From Streptomyces venezuelae (lineage in GTDB: Bacteria; Actinomycetota; Actinomycetes; Streptomycetales; Streptomycetaceae), in contig NZ_CP029191.1 of NCBI RefSeq assembly GCF_008642335.1, forward strand, positions 4,712,001 through 4,776,000: a stretch of 64,000 bases of DNA. The letters are read 5' to 3'. A program made the translations under genes and the position numbers. Shown here piece after piece: positions 57,552-64,000 of the stretch. Each line of letters begins with the position of its first letter. Position 1 is the first letter of the stretch. The notes beneath the pieces are model-generated. The model was not told the origin of the DNA and made no database searches. It saw only the letters and a list, made by a program, of their open reading frames with translations.

Positions 57552-57996
57552 CGCAGAACTCGTTCCCCTCCGGGTCCGTCATGAGTACCCACTCGCCTCC
57601 CGGCTCCTTGACGTGCCGTTCCACGGCGGCGCCGAGCGCCTCGAGGCGGGCCACCTGCTTGTCACGGGTCCCCGGCTCGCTGTGCACGTCGATGTGGAGC
57701 CGGTTCTTGCCGGTCTTGGCCTCGGGCACGCGTTGGAACAGGATCCTGCGGCCGAGGCCGGTACCGCTTCCCTCGTCGTACGGGTCGTCGGGGTGCCGGA
57801 CGGCGATCAGGTCCCGCCAGGCGCGGCGGCCGCGGAACTCGAGGGTCGCGGCTTCGGGTGCGGCGCCGAGACCGAGCAGGCGCTCGATCAGCGCGCTGTT
57901 GTCCTCGACTTCGTAGCCCAACGTCTCGGCCCAGAAGGCGGCTTGGGCGTGCGGGTCGGCGGCGTCGATGACGAGCTTCCAGTGCAGGGTGGTCAT
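57544..57996 (-). CDS. VOC (glyoxalase-like) family protein
   Basis: 150-residue protein with the paired beta-alpha-beta-beta-beta units of the vicinal-oxygen-chelate fold. It opens WKLVIDAADPHAQAAFWAET, has RLHIDVHSEPGTRDKQVARL in the middle and ends VLMTDPEGNEFCVH, typical of glyoxalase-like Glyoxalase_6 members. Single-domain members usually dimerise. No substrate can be assigned. The gene is monocistronic between a membrane protein and a region of 16-bp repeats. Confidence 0.88.
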   Translation of the reverse strand: MTTLHWKLVIDAADPHAQAAFWAETLGYEVEDNSALIERLLGLGAAPEAATLEFRGRRAWRDLIAVRHPDDPYDEGSGTGLGRRILFQRVPEAKTGKNRLHIDVHSEPGTRDKQVARLEALGAAVERHVKEPGGEWVLMTDPEGNEFCVH

Positions 57997-58160
57997 GGTA
58001 ACCAGTTATACCGGTTACTCGGGTCCCCTGCACGTATTTGCGATGAACTGCCGCCACCTAAGGGTTGGTTGAGGGGTGGTTCGGGGTGATCCCGGATCGT
58101 GCTGAAGCGAGGCAGGCGTCACTCTGGAATCACGCGGAAGTCCGGAGACGGATCGCCGGG

Positions 58161-58240
58161 TCGGCGAATCATCGAAGCGCCGAATCATCAAGACGCCGAA
58201 TCATCGAGGCGCCGAAGCGGCGAAGCGCCGAATCGCAGGG
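58161..58240 (+). repeat. Five 16-bp tandem repeats upstream of an uncharacterised membrane protein
   Basis: Units start at 58161, 58177, 58193, 58209 and 58225 with consensus GCGCCGAATCATCGAG. The last two units diverge most. The array ends 15 bp before the ATG at 58256, next to its Shine-Dalgarno, so it lies in the leader. Confidence 0.88.
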
Positions 58241-58255
58241 AGGGGGTGCAGGACC

Positions 58256-59317
58256 ATGAGGCACGGTCGATCACTCGTGCGCGCCGCAGACGCGGCCACC
58301 TACGTCAACGTCTTCGCCCTGACCGGAATCGCCACGGTCCTCGTCACCCGCGCCTTCCTCGCGCAGGCGGGCTATCCCAAGCTGGGCGGGGGCGGCGACA
58401 GCTCGCTGCACATCGCCCACATGCTGTGGGGCGGGCTGCTGATGATGGCGGCGATCCTGCTCACGCTCGGCTTCCTCGGCAGAGGGGCCCGGCTCACCGG
58501 CGCCTTCGTCGGCGGCATCGGCTTCGGTCTCTTCATCGACGAGGTCGGCAAACAGATCACGGACGAGCCCGGCTACTTCTACCGACCGGCTGCCGGGGTC
58601 ATCTACGTGAGCTTCGCGCTGCTGCTGCTCCTCACCCACCTCATACGCCGCCGTGCCGCGCAGAGCACCGGCCTCGACGCGCGACAGCGCTCCGTGAACG
58701 CGGCCGACCTCGCGTTGGCCGGCGTCGCCGACGGCCTCACCGCCGAGCAGCGTCGCGCGGCGCTGCGACTCGTCGAGGACTCGGACCGCGAGCTGGACGC
58801 GGCGCTCGCCCGGCTGATCGCCGCCGTACCCGAGCGCCCGCCCGCGGCGCCCGCGTGGTGGCGGAGGTGGGCGTCGGGCGTGGGGCGCGCACTGCGCCGG
58901 CTGGCGCGGACCCGGATCGTGCTCGCGCTGGCCGTGTTCTGCCTGTTGACCGAAGCGCTGCTGTTCTCCGTCTGGATGTCCGTGGACCTCTTCGGCGGGC
59001 AGCTGGCGCGGGAGCCACAGCCGGGCGCCCACCTCGCGGTCGCGCTCACCGAAGTCGTCTCGGCGGTCCTGGGGCTCATCGGGCTGATGCGTCTGCGCGG
59101 TGACCGGGCGACGGCTTTCCGGTTCTTCCGGGCGGCGTTGCTCGCGGACATGTTCATCGGCCAGATATTCAAGTTCACGATGGACCAGTTCGCCGCGGTG
59201 GTGGAGCTGGGCGTGGACCTGACCCTGCTCTGGGTGATATCCGCGTCCCTGACCGCGCGGCGCACCCCGGCCCCGGCTTATCCGGCCCCCGTTGCTGCGG
59301 CGGCCCGCGCGGCGTAG
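58256..59317 (+). CDS. Polytopic membrane protein of unknown function
   Basis: 353 residues, ATG 58256 with GGAGGGGG upstream. Four hydrophobic helices lie in the first 130 residues (for example VNVFALTGIATVLVTRAFLA), followed by a soluble region of about 80 residues (140-220) with Asp/Arg-rich helices. A second group of hydrophobic helices follows, including IVLALAVFCLLTEALLFSVW, HLAVALTEVVSAVLGLIGLM and VELGVDLTLLWVISASL. Polar GYPKLGGGGDSSLHIAHMLW sits between the first two helices. I do not recognise the family. The leader carries a 16-bp repeat array. Confidence 0.75.
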   Translation: MRHGRSLVRAADAATYVNVFALTGIATVLVTRAFLAQAGYPKLGGGGDSSLHIAHMLWGGLLMMAAILLTLGFLGRGARLTGAFVGGIGFGLFIDEVGKQITDEPGYFYRPAAGVIYVSFALLLLLTHLIRRRAAQSTGLDARQRSVNAADLALAGVADGLTAEQRRAALRLVEDSDRELDAALARLIAAVPERPPAAPAWWRRWASGVGRALRRLARTRIVLALAVFCLLTEALLFSVWMSVDLFGGQLAREPQPGAHLAVALTEVVSAVLGLIGLMRLRGDRATAFRFFRAALLADMFIGQIFKFTMDQFAAVVELGVDLTLLWVISASLTARRTPAPAYPAPVAAAARAA

Positions 59318-59409
59318 GCATCACGGACGGCGGCGAGCTGGTCCTGGCGTTCCCACGACGGGACCGGGGCCTGGACCCGGGGCTTGGCCCATGAGCGCGA
59401 GCCCAAACC

Positions 59410-60420
59410 TCAAACCGCCGCCCCCCGCTCGGAGGTTCCTCCCGCCTCAACCGGCGTGGCCGTGGCCGCGGCCGTCGCCGTCGCGGCCACCCGCGCCGCC
59501 GCGAGGCGTGACGCGTTGCGGCGAGCTGTGCGGAGGGCGTCCCAGGTCAGGAGGGAGAGGGCGAGCCAGACCAGAGCGAAGCCCGCCCAGCGCTCGGGGG
59601 GCATGGCCTCGTGGAAGTACAGGATGCCGAGAAGGAACTGGAAGACAGGAGCGAGATATTGGAGGAGGCCCAGCGTGGAGAGCGGTACACGGATCGCCGC
59701 CGCTCCGAAGCAGACCAGGGGCGCGGCGGTGACCACGCCGGTCGCCGCGAGCAGCGCCGCGTGCCCCGCACCCTCCGTGCCGAAGACGATGTCGCCCTGC
59801 GTGGCGAGCCACACCAGGTAGCCGACGGCCGGCAGGAACTGGACGGCGGTCTCGGCGGCGAGGGACTCCAGGCCGCCGAGGTTGACCTTCTTCTTCACCA
59901 GGCCGTAGGTCGCGAAGGTGAAGGCGAGACAGAGGGAGATCCACGGCGGCCTGCCGTAGCCGAACGCGAGGACGAGCACCGCGGCGAAGCCGACGCCGAC
60001 CGCCGCCCACTGCACCGGGCGCAGCCGCTCGCCGAGGAGCAGGACGCCCATGGCGATGGTGACCAGCGGGTTGATGAAGTAGCCGAGGGAGGCTTCGACG
60101 ACGTGGCCGGAGTTCACGGACCAGATGTAGACGCCCCAGTTGACGGTGATGACCGCCGCGGCGATCGTCACCAGTCCCAGCCTGCGCGGCTGGCGGAGCA
60201 GCTCGCGCGCCCAGTCCCAGCGGCGGATGACGAGCAGCGCGGTGCCGACCACCACGAGGGACCAGGCCATCCGGTGGGCGAGGATCTCGACGGCGCCGGC
60301 CGGTTTGAGGAGCGGCCAGAAGAGAGGGACGAGGCCCCACATTCCATAGGCGGCGAAGCCGTTCAGCAGCCCGGCGCGCTGCTCGCTCTTTACCGACTTC
60401 CCGGCTGCTCCGCTGTCCAC
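59410..60420 (-). CDS. rarD: RarD-type EamA/DMT-superfamily transporter
   Basis: 336-residue, ten-helix drug/metabolite transporter. RarD features: GLLNGFAAYGMWGLVPLFWP, EILAHRMAWSL and ITVNWGVYIWSVNSGHVVEA, which is highly characteristic, with ASLGYFINPLV following. GTG 60420 is chosen because GAGGAGGAG lies just upstream; an extension to 60492 adds only polar residues. The physiological substrate is unknown despite the historical chloramphenicol name. It is transcribed in the same direction as the QorB-like gene 97 bp upstream. Confidence 0.9.
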   Translation of the reverse strand: MDSGAAGKSVKSEQRAGLLNGFAAYGMWGLVPLFWPLLKPAGAVEILAHRMAWSLVVVGTALLVIRRWDWARELLRQPRRLGLVTIAAAVITVNWGVYIWSVNSGHVVEASLGYFINPLVTIAMGVLLLGERLRPVQWAAVGVGFAAVLVLAFGYGRPPWISLCLAFTFATYGLVKKKVNLGGLESLAAETAVQFLPAVGYLVWLATQGDIVFGTEGAGHAALLAATGVVTAAPLVCFGAAAIRVPLSTLGLLQYLAPVFQFLLGILYFHEAMPPERWAGFALVWLALSLLTWDALRTARRNASRLAAARVAATATAAATATPVEAGGTSERGAAV

Positions 60421-60517
60421 GGCTCCTCCTCGCTGCACGGCAGTCCCACTGCTGCCGCACTGAAGGTAGCGCCGCGAGCCCCCACCTGTCATGCCCGTAA
60501 ACGGGAGACAGTCATGA

Positions 60518-61387
60518 CTAGCGGTTCAGGCCTTCGAGCGCCGCCGCGACGGCCTCGGAGATCGGTGTCGTGGGACGGCCGATCAGCCGTGCCAGCTCCC
60601 CGGTCGTTCCGGCGAGACGGCCGCGCGCGATCGCCGCGTCCACGTCGACGAGGACCGCGGCCAACGGCTCCGGCAGCCCGGCACCGGTCAGCACGGCGAG
60701 GTGCTGCTCGGCGGGGACGTTCGCGTACGAGATGTCCTTGCCGGTCCGGGCGGCGATCTCCGCGGCGTACTCGGCGAAGCTCCACGCGACGTCGCCGCTC
60801 AGCTCGTACACCTGGCCCTCGTGGCCCTCGCCGGTCAGGACGGCGACGGCGGCCGCGGCGTAGTCGGCGCGGGAGGCGGAGGCGACCCGGCCCTCGCCCG
60901 CGGAGGCGACGACGGCGCCGTGCTCCAGGACCGGGGCGAGGTGCTCGGTGTAGTTCTCGTGGTACCAGCCGTTGCGCAGGAAGGTGTAGGGCAGGCCGGA
61001 GTCGAGGATGAGCTGCTCGGTGACCTGGTGTTCGGCCGCCAGCTCGAAGTCGGCGTCGGGGCCGCCGAGGATGCTCGTGTAGGCGAGGAGCGCGACGTTC
61101 GCCGTGCTCGCGGCGTCGACGACCGCGCGGTGCTGGGGCACACGCTGCCCGATCTCGCTGCCGGAGATCATCAGGACCCGGTCGCCGGCGGCGAAGGCGC
61201 CGGCGAGGGTCTCGGGGGCGTTGTAGTCGGCGATCCGCAGTTCGATGCCGCGCTCGGCGAGGTCGGCGGCCTTGGCCTTGTCGCGGACGACGGCCGCGAT
61301 GTCCCCGGCGGGGACCTGGGCGGCGAGCAGCTGCTCGACGACGAGACGGCCGAGGTGTCCGGTGGCTCCGGTGACGACGATGCTCAT
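60518..61387 (-). CDS. NmrA/SDR-family NAD(P)H reductase (QorB-like)
   Basis: 289 residues with an N-terminal Rossmann motif VTGATGHLGRLVVEQLL (about 5-21). Further family features are LMISGSEIGQRVPQHRAVVD, YTSILGGPDADFELAAEHQV and LPYTFLRNGWYHENY, all typical of QorB/YtfG-type quinone reductases. It is divergent from an HxlR-family regulator gene with an operator-like inverted repeat between them, as in known redox-responsive quinone reductase/HxlR pairs. Quinone or another electrophile is the likely substrate, by analogy. Confidence 0.87.
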   Translation of the reverse strand: MSIVVTGATGHLGRLVVEQLLAAQVPAGDIAAVVRDKAKAADLAERGIELRIADYNAPETLAGAFAAGDRVLMISGSEIGQRVPQHRAVVDAASTANVALLAYTSILGGPDADFELAAEHQVTEQLILDSGLPYTFLRNGWYHENYTEHLAPVLEHGAVVASAGEGRVASASRADYAAAAVAVLTGEGHEGQVYELSGDVAWSFAEYAAEIAARTGKDISYANVPAEQHLAVLTGAGLPEPLAAVLVDVDAAIARGRLAGTTGELARLIGRPTTPISEAVAAALEGLNR

Positions 61388-61460
61388 GTCTGGAATCTCC
61401 TGGTGAGTGGCGGTTCGCTCGATCTGCCACTCACTCTAAGAGGGGCGCTAACTTTCCGAA

Positions 61461-61485
61461 AGTACCCACTTCAAAGTAAGGTACT
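61461..61485. promoter_or_regulatory. Inverted repeat in the QorB-like/HxlR divergent promoter region
   Basis: AGTACC (61461-61466) and GGTACT (61480-61485) form a perfect inverted repeat around CACTTCAAAGTAA, in an AT-richer patch. It ends 3 bp before the HxlR ATG, which has no room for a Shine-Dalgarno, so that transcript may be leaderless. This is a probable HxlR binding site. Confidence 0.6.
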
Positions 61486-61488
61486 GGC

Positions 61489-61860
61489 ATGGATGTAAGT
61501 ACTTGGAACGTCGCGGGTGAGGAGATGTGTCCTCATCGGCTCGTCCTGGAGCATGTGACGAGCAGGTGGGGCGTCCTTGTCCTGATAGCCCTGGAGGAGC
61601 GCTCGTACCGGTTCAGCGAGCTGCGGCGGCACGTCGGTCGCGTCAGCGAGAAGATGCTGGCGCAGACCCTGCAGACCCTGGAGCGCGACGGTCTCGTGCA
61701 CCGCGATGCCAAGCCGGTCATCCCGCCCCGCGTCGACTACTCCCTCACGGAGCTCGGACGTGAGGCGTCGGCGCAGGTCAGGGCTCTCTCGGCCTGGACG
61801 GAGCGGCGCATGGACGACGTTCAGGAGGCGCGGCGGGCATACGACGAAGCTCGGTCCTGA
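61489..61860 (+). CDS. HxlR-family transcriptional regulator (redox-sensor type)
   Basis: 123-residue winged-helix protein of the HxlR/DUF24 group. Recognisable parts: RWGVLVLIALEERSYRFSEL, RRHVGRVSEKMLAQTLQTLE and VPPRVDYSLTELG-like wing and helix (here PPRVDYSLTELG). It has a single Cys at position 14 in EEMCPHRLVLEH, the location of the redox-reactive Cys in YodB- and QorR-type regulators. Divergent from the QorB-like reductase, which it probably represses until oxidised or alkylated. Inference from family and layout. Confidence 0.9.
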   Translation: MDVSTWNVAGEEMCPHRLVLEHVTSRWGVLVLIALEERSYRFSELRRHVGRVSEKMLAQTLQTLERDGLVHRDAKPVIPPRVDYSLTELGREASAQVRALSAWTERRMDDVQEARRAYDEARS

Positions 61861-61873
61861 AGGGTCAGGACCG
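61852..61873. terminator. Hairpin at the HxlR stop codon, between convergent genes
   Basis: CGGTCCTGA (61852-61860) and TCAGGACCG (61865-61873) form a perfect 9-bp stem with an AGGG loop. The left arm includes the HxlR stop codon. It may end the hxlR transcript and the convergent korB transcript. Confidence 0.6.
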
Positions 61874-61897
61874 GGCCTCGTACCGGAGAAGGTGGGA

Positions 61898-62989
61898 CTA
61901 GCCGACGACCGTCCATGTGTCGCCGCCGGCGAGCAGGGCGGCCAGGTCGCCCTTGCCGTTCTGCTCGATGGCGGTGTCGAGCTGGTCGGCCATGAGCGTG
62001 TCGTAGACCGGGCGCTCGACGTTGCGGAAGACGCCGATCGGCGTGTGGTGCAGCGTGTCCGGGTCGGCGAGCCGGGAGAGCGCGAAGGCCGTGGTCGGCG
62101 ACGTGGAGTGCGCGTCGTGGACCAGGATGTCGCCCTCGTTCTCCGGCGTGACGGCGACGACCTTGAGGTCGCCGGTCACCGCGTCGCGTACGACGCCCTT
62201 CGAGCCTTCGGTGCCGAAGCGGATCGGCTGCCCGTGCTCGAGGCGGATCACCGCCTCCTCCGCCTGCTGCTTGTCCTTGAGGACCTCGAAGGCGCCGTCG
62301 TTGAAGATGTTGCAGTTCTGGTAGATCTCCACGAGGGCGGTGCCGGGGTGCTCGGCGGCCTCGCGCAGCACCTCGGTGAGGTGCTTGCGGTCGGAGTCCA
62401 CCGTGCGCGCCACGAACGACGCCTCGGCGCCGATGGCCAGCGAGACCGGGTTGAAAGGCGCGTCCAGGGAGCCCATCGGCGTCGACTTCGTGATCTTGCC
62501 GACTTCCGACGTGGGGCTGTACTGGCCCTTGGTGAGGCCGTAGATCCGGTTGTTGAAGAGCAGGATCTTCAGGTTCACGTTGCGGCGCAGGGCGTGGATC
62601 AGGTGGTTGCCGCCGATGGACAGCGCGTCGCCGTCACCGGTGACCACCCACACGCTCAGATCCCGCCGCGAGGACGCGAGGCCGGTCGCGATGGCCGGGG
62701 CACGGCCGTGGATGGAGTGCATCCCGTACGTGTTCATGTAGTACGGGAAGCGGGAGGAGCAGCCGATGCCCGAGACGAAGACGATGTTCTCCTTCGCCAG
62801 ACCCAGCTGCGGCATGAAGCTCTGCACCGCGGCCAGCACGGCGTAGTCACCGCAGCCGGGGCACCAGCGCACCTCCTGGTCGGACTTGAAGTCCTTCATG
62901 GACTGCTGGGCCTCGGCCTTGGGCACCAGGGAAAGCGCTTCGATCGTGCTCCCGGTCCCCTCCGGCCCGGCCGTTTTCGTGTCAGCCAT
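61898..62989 (-). CDS. korB: 2-oxoacid (2-oxoglutarate):ferredoxin oxidoreductase, beta subunit
   Basis: 363-residue thiamine-diphosphate-binding subunit. VRWCPGCGDYAVLAA carries the first Fe-S cysteines, IGCSSRFPYYMNTYGMHSIH the next. The ThDP/Mg motif is WVVTGDGDALSIGGNHLIHA with LLFNNRIYGLTKGQYSP downstream. The enzyme converts 2-oxoglutarate and CoA to succinyl-CoA, reducing ferredoxin. ATG 62989 overlaps the korA 3' end by 8 bp. Nearest relatives by memory are mycobacterial and streptomycete KorB; substrate choice versus pyruvate is by family. Confidence 0.92.
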   Translation of the reverse strand: MADTKTAGPEGTGSTIEALSLVPKAEAQQSMKDFKSDQEVRWCPGCGDYAVLAAVQSFMPQLGLAKENIVFVSGIGCSSRFPYYMNTYGMHSIHGRAPAIATGLASSRRDLSVWVVTGDGDALSIGGNHLIHALRRNVNLKILLFNNRIYGLTKGQYSPTSEVGKITKSTPMGSLDAPFNPVSLAIGAEASFVARTVDSDRKHLTEVLREAAEHPGTALVEIYQNCNIFNDGAFEVLKDKQQAEEAVIRLEHGQPIRFGTEGSKGVVRDAVTGDLKVVAVTPENEGDILVHDAHSTSPTTAFALSRLADPDTLHHTPIGVFRNVERPVYDTLMADQLDTAIEQNGKGDLAALLAGGDTWTVVG

Positions 62990-64000
62990 CGATGGCCTCC
63001 TTGAGAGCCGTGGCGAGCTGCTCGGCCTTGAACGGCATTCCGTTGACCTGGTTGTACGAGACTGCGTCCACCAGATACCGCGCCCGGATCAGCGTGGCGA
63101 GCTGACCGAGGTTCATCTCGGGGATCACCACCTTGTCGTAACGCGCGAGGACGTCGCCCAGATTCCGCGGGAACGGGTTGAGGTGGCGCAGATGGGCCTG
63201 CGCGACGGACTCACCCGCGGCGCGCAGCCGCCGGACGGCCGCGGTGATCGGCCCGTACGTCGAACCCCAGCCGAGGACCAGCGTGTCGGCGTCCCCGCCC
63301 GCGTCGTCGACCTCCACGTCGGGCACGACGATCCCGTCGACCTTGGCCTGCCGGGTGCGGACCATGAAGTCGTGGTTGGCCGGGTCGTACGAGATGTTGC
63401 CCGTGCCGTCCTGCTTCTCGATGCCGCCGATCCGGTGCTCAAGGCCCGGCGTGCCCGGGATCGCCCACGGGCGGGCCAGGGTCTGCGGATCGCGCTTGTA
63501 CGGCCAGAAGACCTCGGTGCCGTCGGCCTCGGTGTGGTTGGTCCCGGAGGCGAACTGGACGCGCAGGTCGGGCAGTTCGTCGACCTCGGGGATGCGCCAG
63601 GGCTCCGAGCCGTTGGCGAGGTAGCCGTCGGAAAGAAGGAACACCGGCGTCCGGTACGTCACCGCGATCCGGGCCGCCTCCAGCGCCGCGTCGAAACAGT
63701 CCGCCGGGGTCTTCGGCGCCACGATCGGCACCGGCGCCTCGCCGTTGCGCCCGTACATCGCCTGGAGCAGGTCGGCCTGCTCGGTCTTCGTCGGCAGTCC
63801 CGTGCTCGGCCCGCCGCGCTGGATGTCGACGATCAGCAGCGGCAGTTCGAGACTGACGGCCAGGCCGATGGTCTCCGACTTGAGCGCCACGCCGGGACCC
63901 GACGTCGTCGTCACCGCAAGCGACCCGCCGAACGCCGCGCCCAGCGCCGCGCCGATGCCCGCGATCTCGTCCTCGGCCTGGAAGGTCCGCACACCGAAGT
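62982..64000 (-). CDS. korA: 2-oxoacid (2-oxoglutarate):ferredoxin oxidoreductase, alpha subunit (partial)
   Basis: The 5' end lies beyond the right edge; 339 codons are visible. Present are FQAEDEIAGIGAALGAAFGG, TTTSGPGVALKSETIGLAVS and VDIQRGGPSTGLPTKTEQAD, the hallmark of the alpha-subunit pyrimidine domain. Towards the C-terminus comes VLGWGSTYGPITAAVRRLRA. Fused family members have a gamma domain of about 200 residues before this region, which should lie outside the window; the ATG at 63992 is internal. It overlaps korB by 8 bp. Confidence 0.9.
   Translation of the reverse strand, partial: FGVRTFQAEDEIAGIGAALGAAFGGSLAVTTTSGPGVALKSETIGLAVSLELPLLIVDIQRGGPSTGLPTKTEQADLLQAMYGRNGEAPVPIVAPKTPADCFDAALEAARIAVTYRTPVFLLSDGYLANGSEPWRIPEVDELPDLRVQFASGTNHTEADGTEVFWPYKRDPQTLARPWAIPGTPGLEHRIGGIEKQDGTGNISYDPANHDFMVRTRQAKVDGIVVPDVEVDDAGGDADTLVLGWGSTYGPITAAVRRLRAAGESVAQAHLRHLNPFPRNLGDVLARYDKVVIPEMNLGQLATLIRARYLVDAVSYNQVNGMPFKAEQLATALKEAIDG

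Noticed and set aside
58161..58240. CRISPR-like array
   Set aside because: Units are contiguous 16-mers with no spacers, and no cas genes are present.

Overview
The window is Streptomyces-type chromosome. It has very high GC with GC-rich third codon positions, many GTG and some TTG starts, tightly overlapping operons (ATGA/GTGA junctions) and actinobacterial gene families: futalosine-route menaquinone enzymes, a 14-gene nuo operon, NlpC/P60 hydrolases, SARP/BTAD domains and KorAB. It reads as core chromosome rather than a plasmid or prophage. I found no tRNA, rRNA, CRISPR array, transposase or integrase. The gene order matches my memory of the central S. coelicolor chromosome (mqnC - menG - geranylgeranyl reductase - nuoA-N - recQ - polyprenyl synthase - korAB); this is recall, not a search.

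Region 1 (1-12803): a Tad (type IVc) pilus locus with the tail of an upstream gene, TadA ATPase, TadB, TadC, a Flp-like pilin and three TadE/TadG-like pseudopilins in one coupled operon. An opposite-strand block follows: an RHS/YD-repeat gene that stops at the core boundary without a toxin, plus a small acidic coiled-coil gene. The plus strand then resumes with a membrane-anchored LysM + winged-helix/BTAD protein and the prepilin peptidase expected for the pilins. Region 2 (12884-20910): menaquinone genes mqnC and menG, a reductase likely to saturate the menaquinone tail and an ABM-domain (quinol monooxygenase-like) protein. Between them lie a degenerate amidohydrolase-like gene, a tandem 85-86 bp repeat, a polytopic zinc-ribbon protein and a GNAT acetyltransferase. 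Region 3 (21012-38614): a secreted NlpC/P60 hydrolase, a 729 bp divergent intergenic region with a near-consensus Rex (NADH/NAD+ sensor) operator, and the complete complex I operon nuoABCDEFGHIJKLMN.

Region 4 (38766-48924): recQ, a Uma2-like protein, a GntR regulator with its membrane-protein partner and upstream operator-like inverted repeats, fumarylacetoacetase, a Cof-type HAD phosphatase, and a POT peptide transporter followed by a CocE/X-Pro-peptidase-like hydrolase. Region 5 (49240-53921): long-chain polyprenyl diphosphate synthase (menaquinone tail), a LolA-like protein and an ABC-2 exporter. Region 6 (53957-64000): a flavodoxin-fold NAD(P)H reductase beside a roughly 69 nt near-palindrome, a secreted M28 aminopeptidase, a GT-C-like membrane protein, a VOC protein, an uncharacterised membrane protein behind a 16-bp tandem repeat, RarD, a divergent QorB-like reductase/HxlR regulator pair, and korB-korA, with korA running off the right edge.

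The common thread is respiration. Quinone nucleus (MqnC, MenG), tail (polyprenyl synthase) and tail reduction lie close to the NADH dehydrogenase that uses the quinone, a Rex site that could read NADH/NAD+, a ferredoxin-linked 2-oxoacid oxidoreductase, and two small quinone/flavin reductases. The least ordinary features are the toxin-less, apparently frameshifted RHS gene inside the Tad locus, the LysM-to-BTAD transmembrane protein, the degenerate amidohydrolase behind mqnC, the palindrome before the reductase, and short direct repeats that copy the stop codon at the 3' ends of at least six genes.
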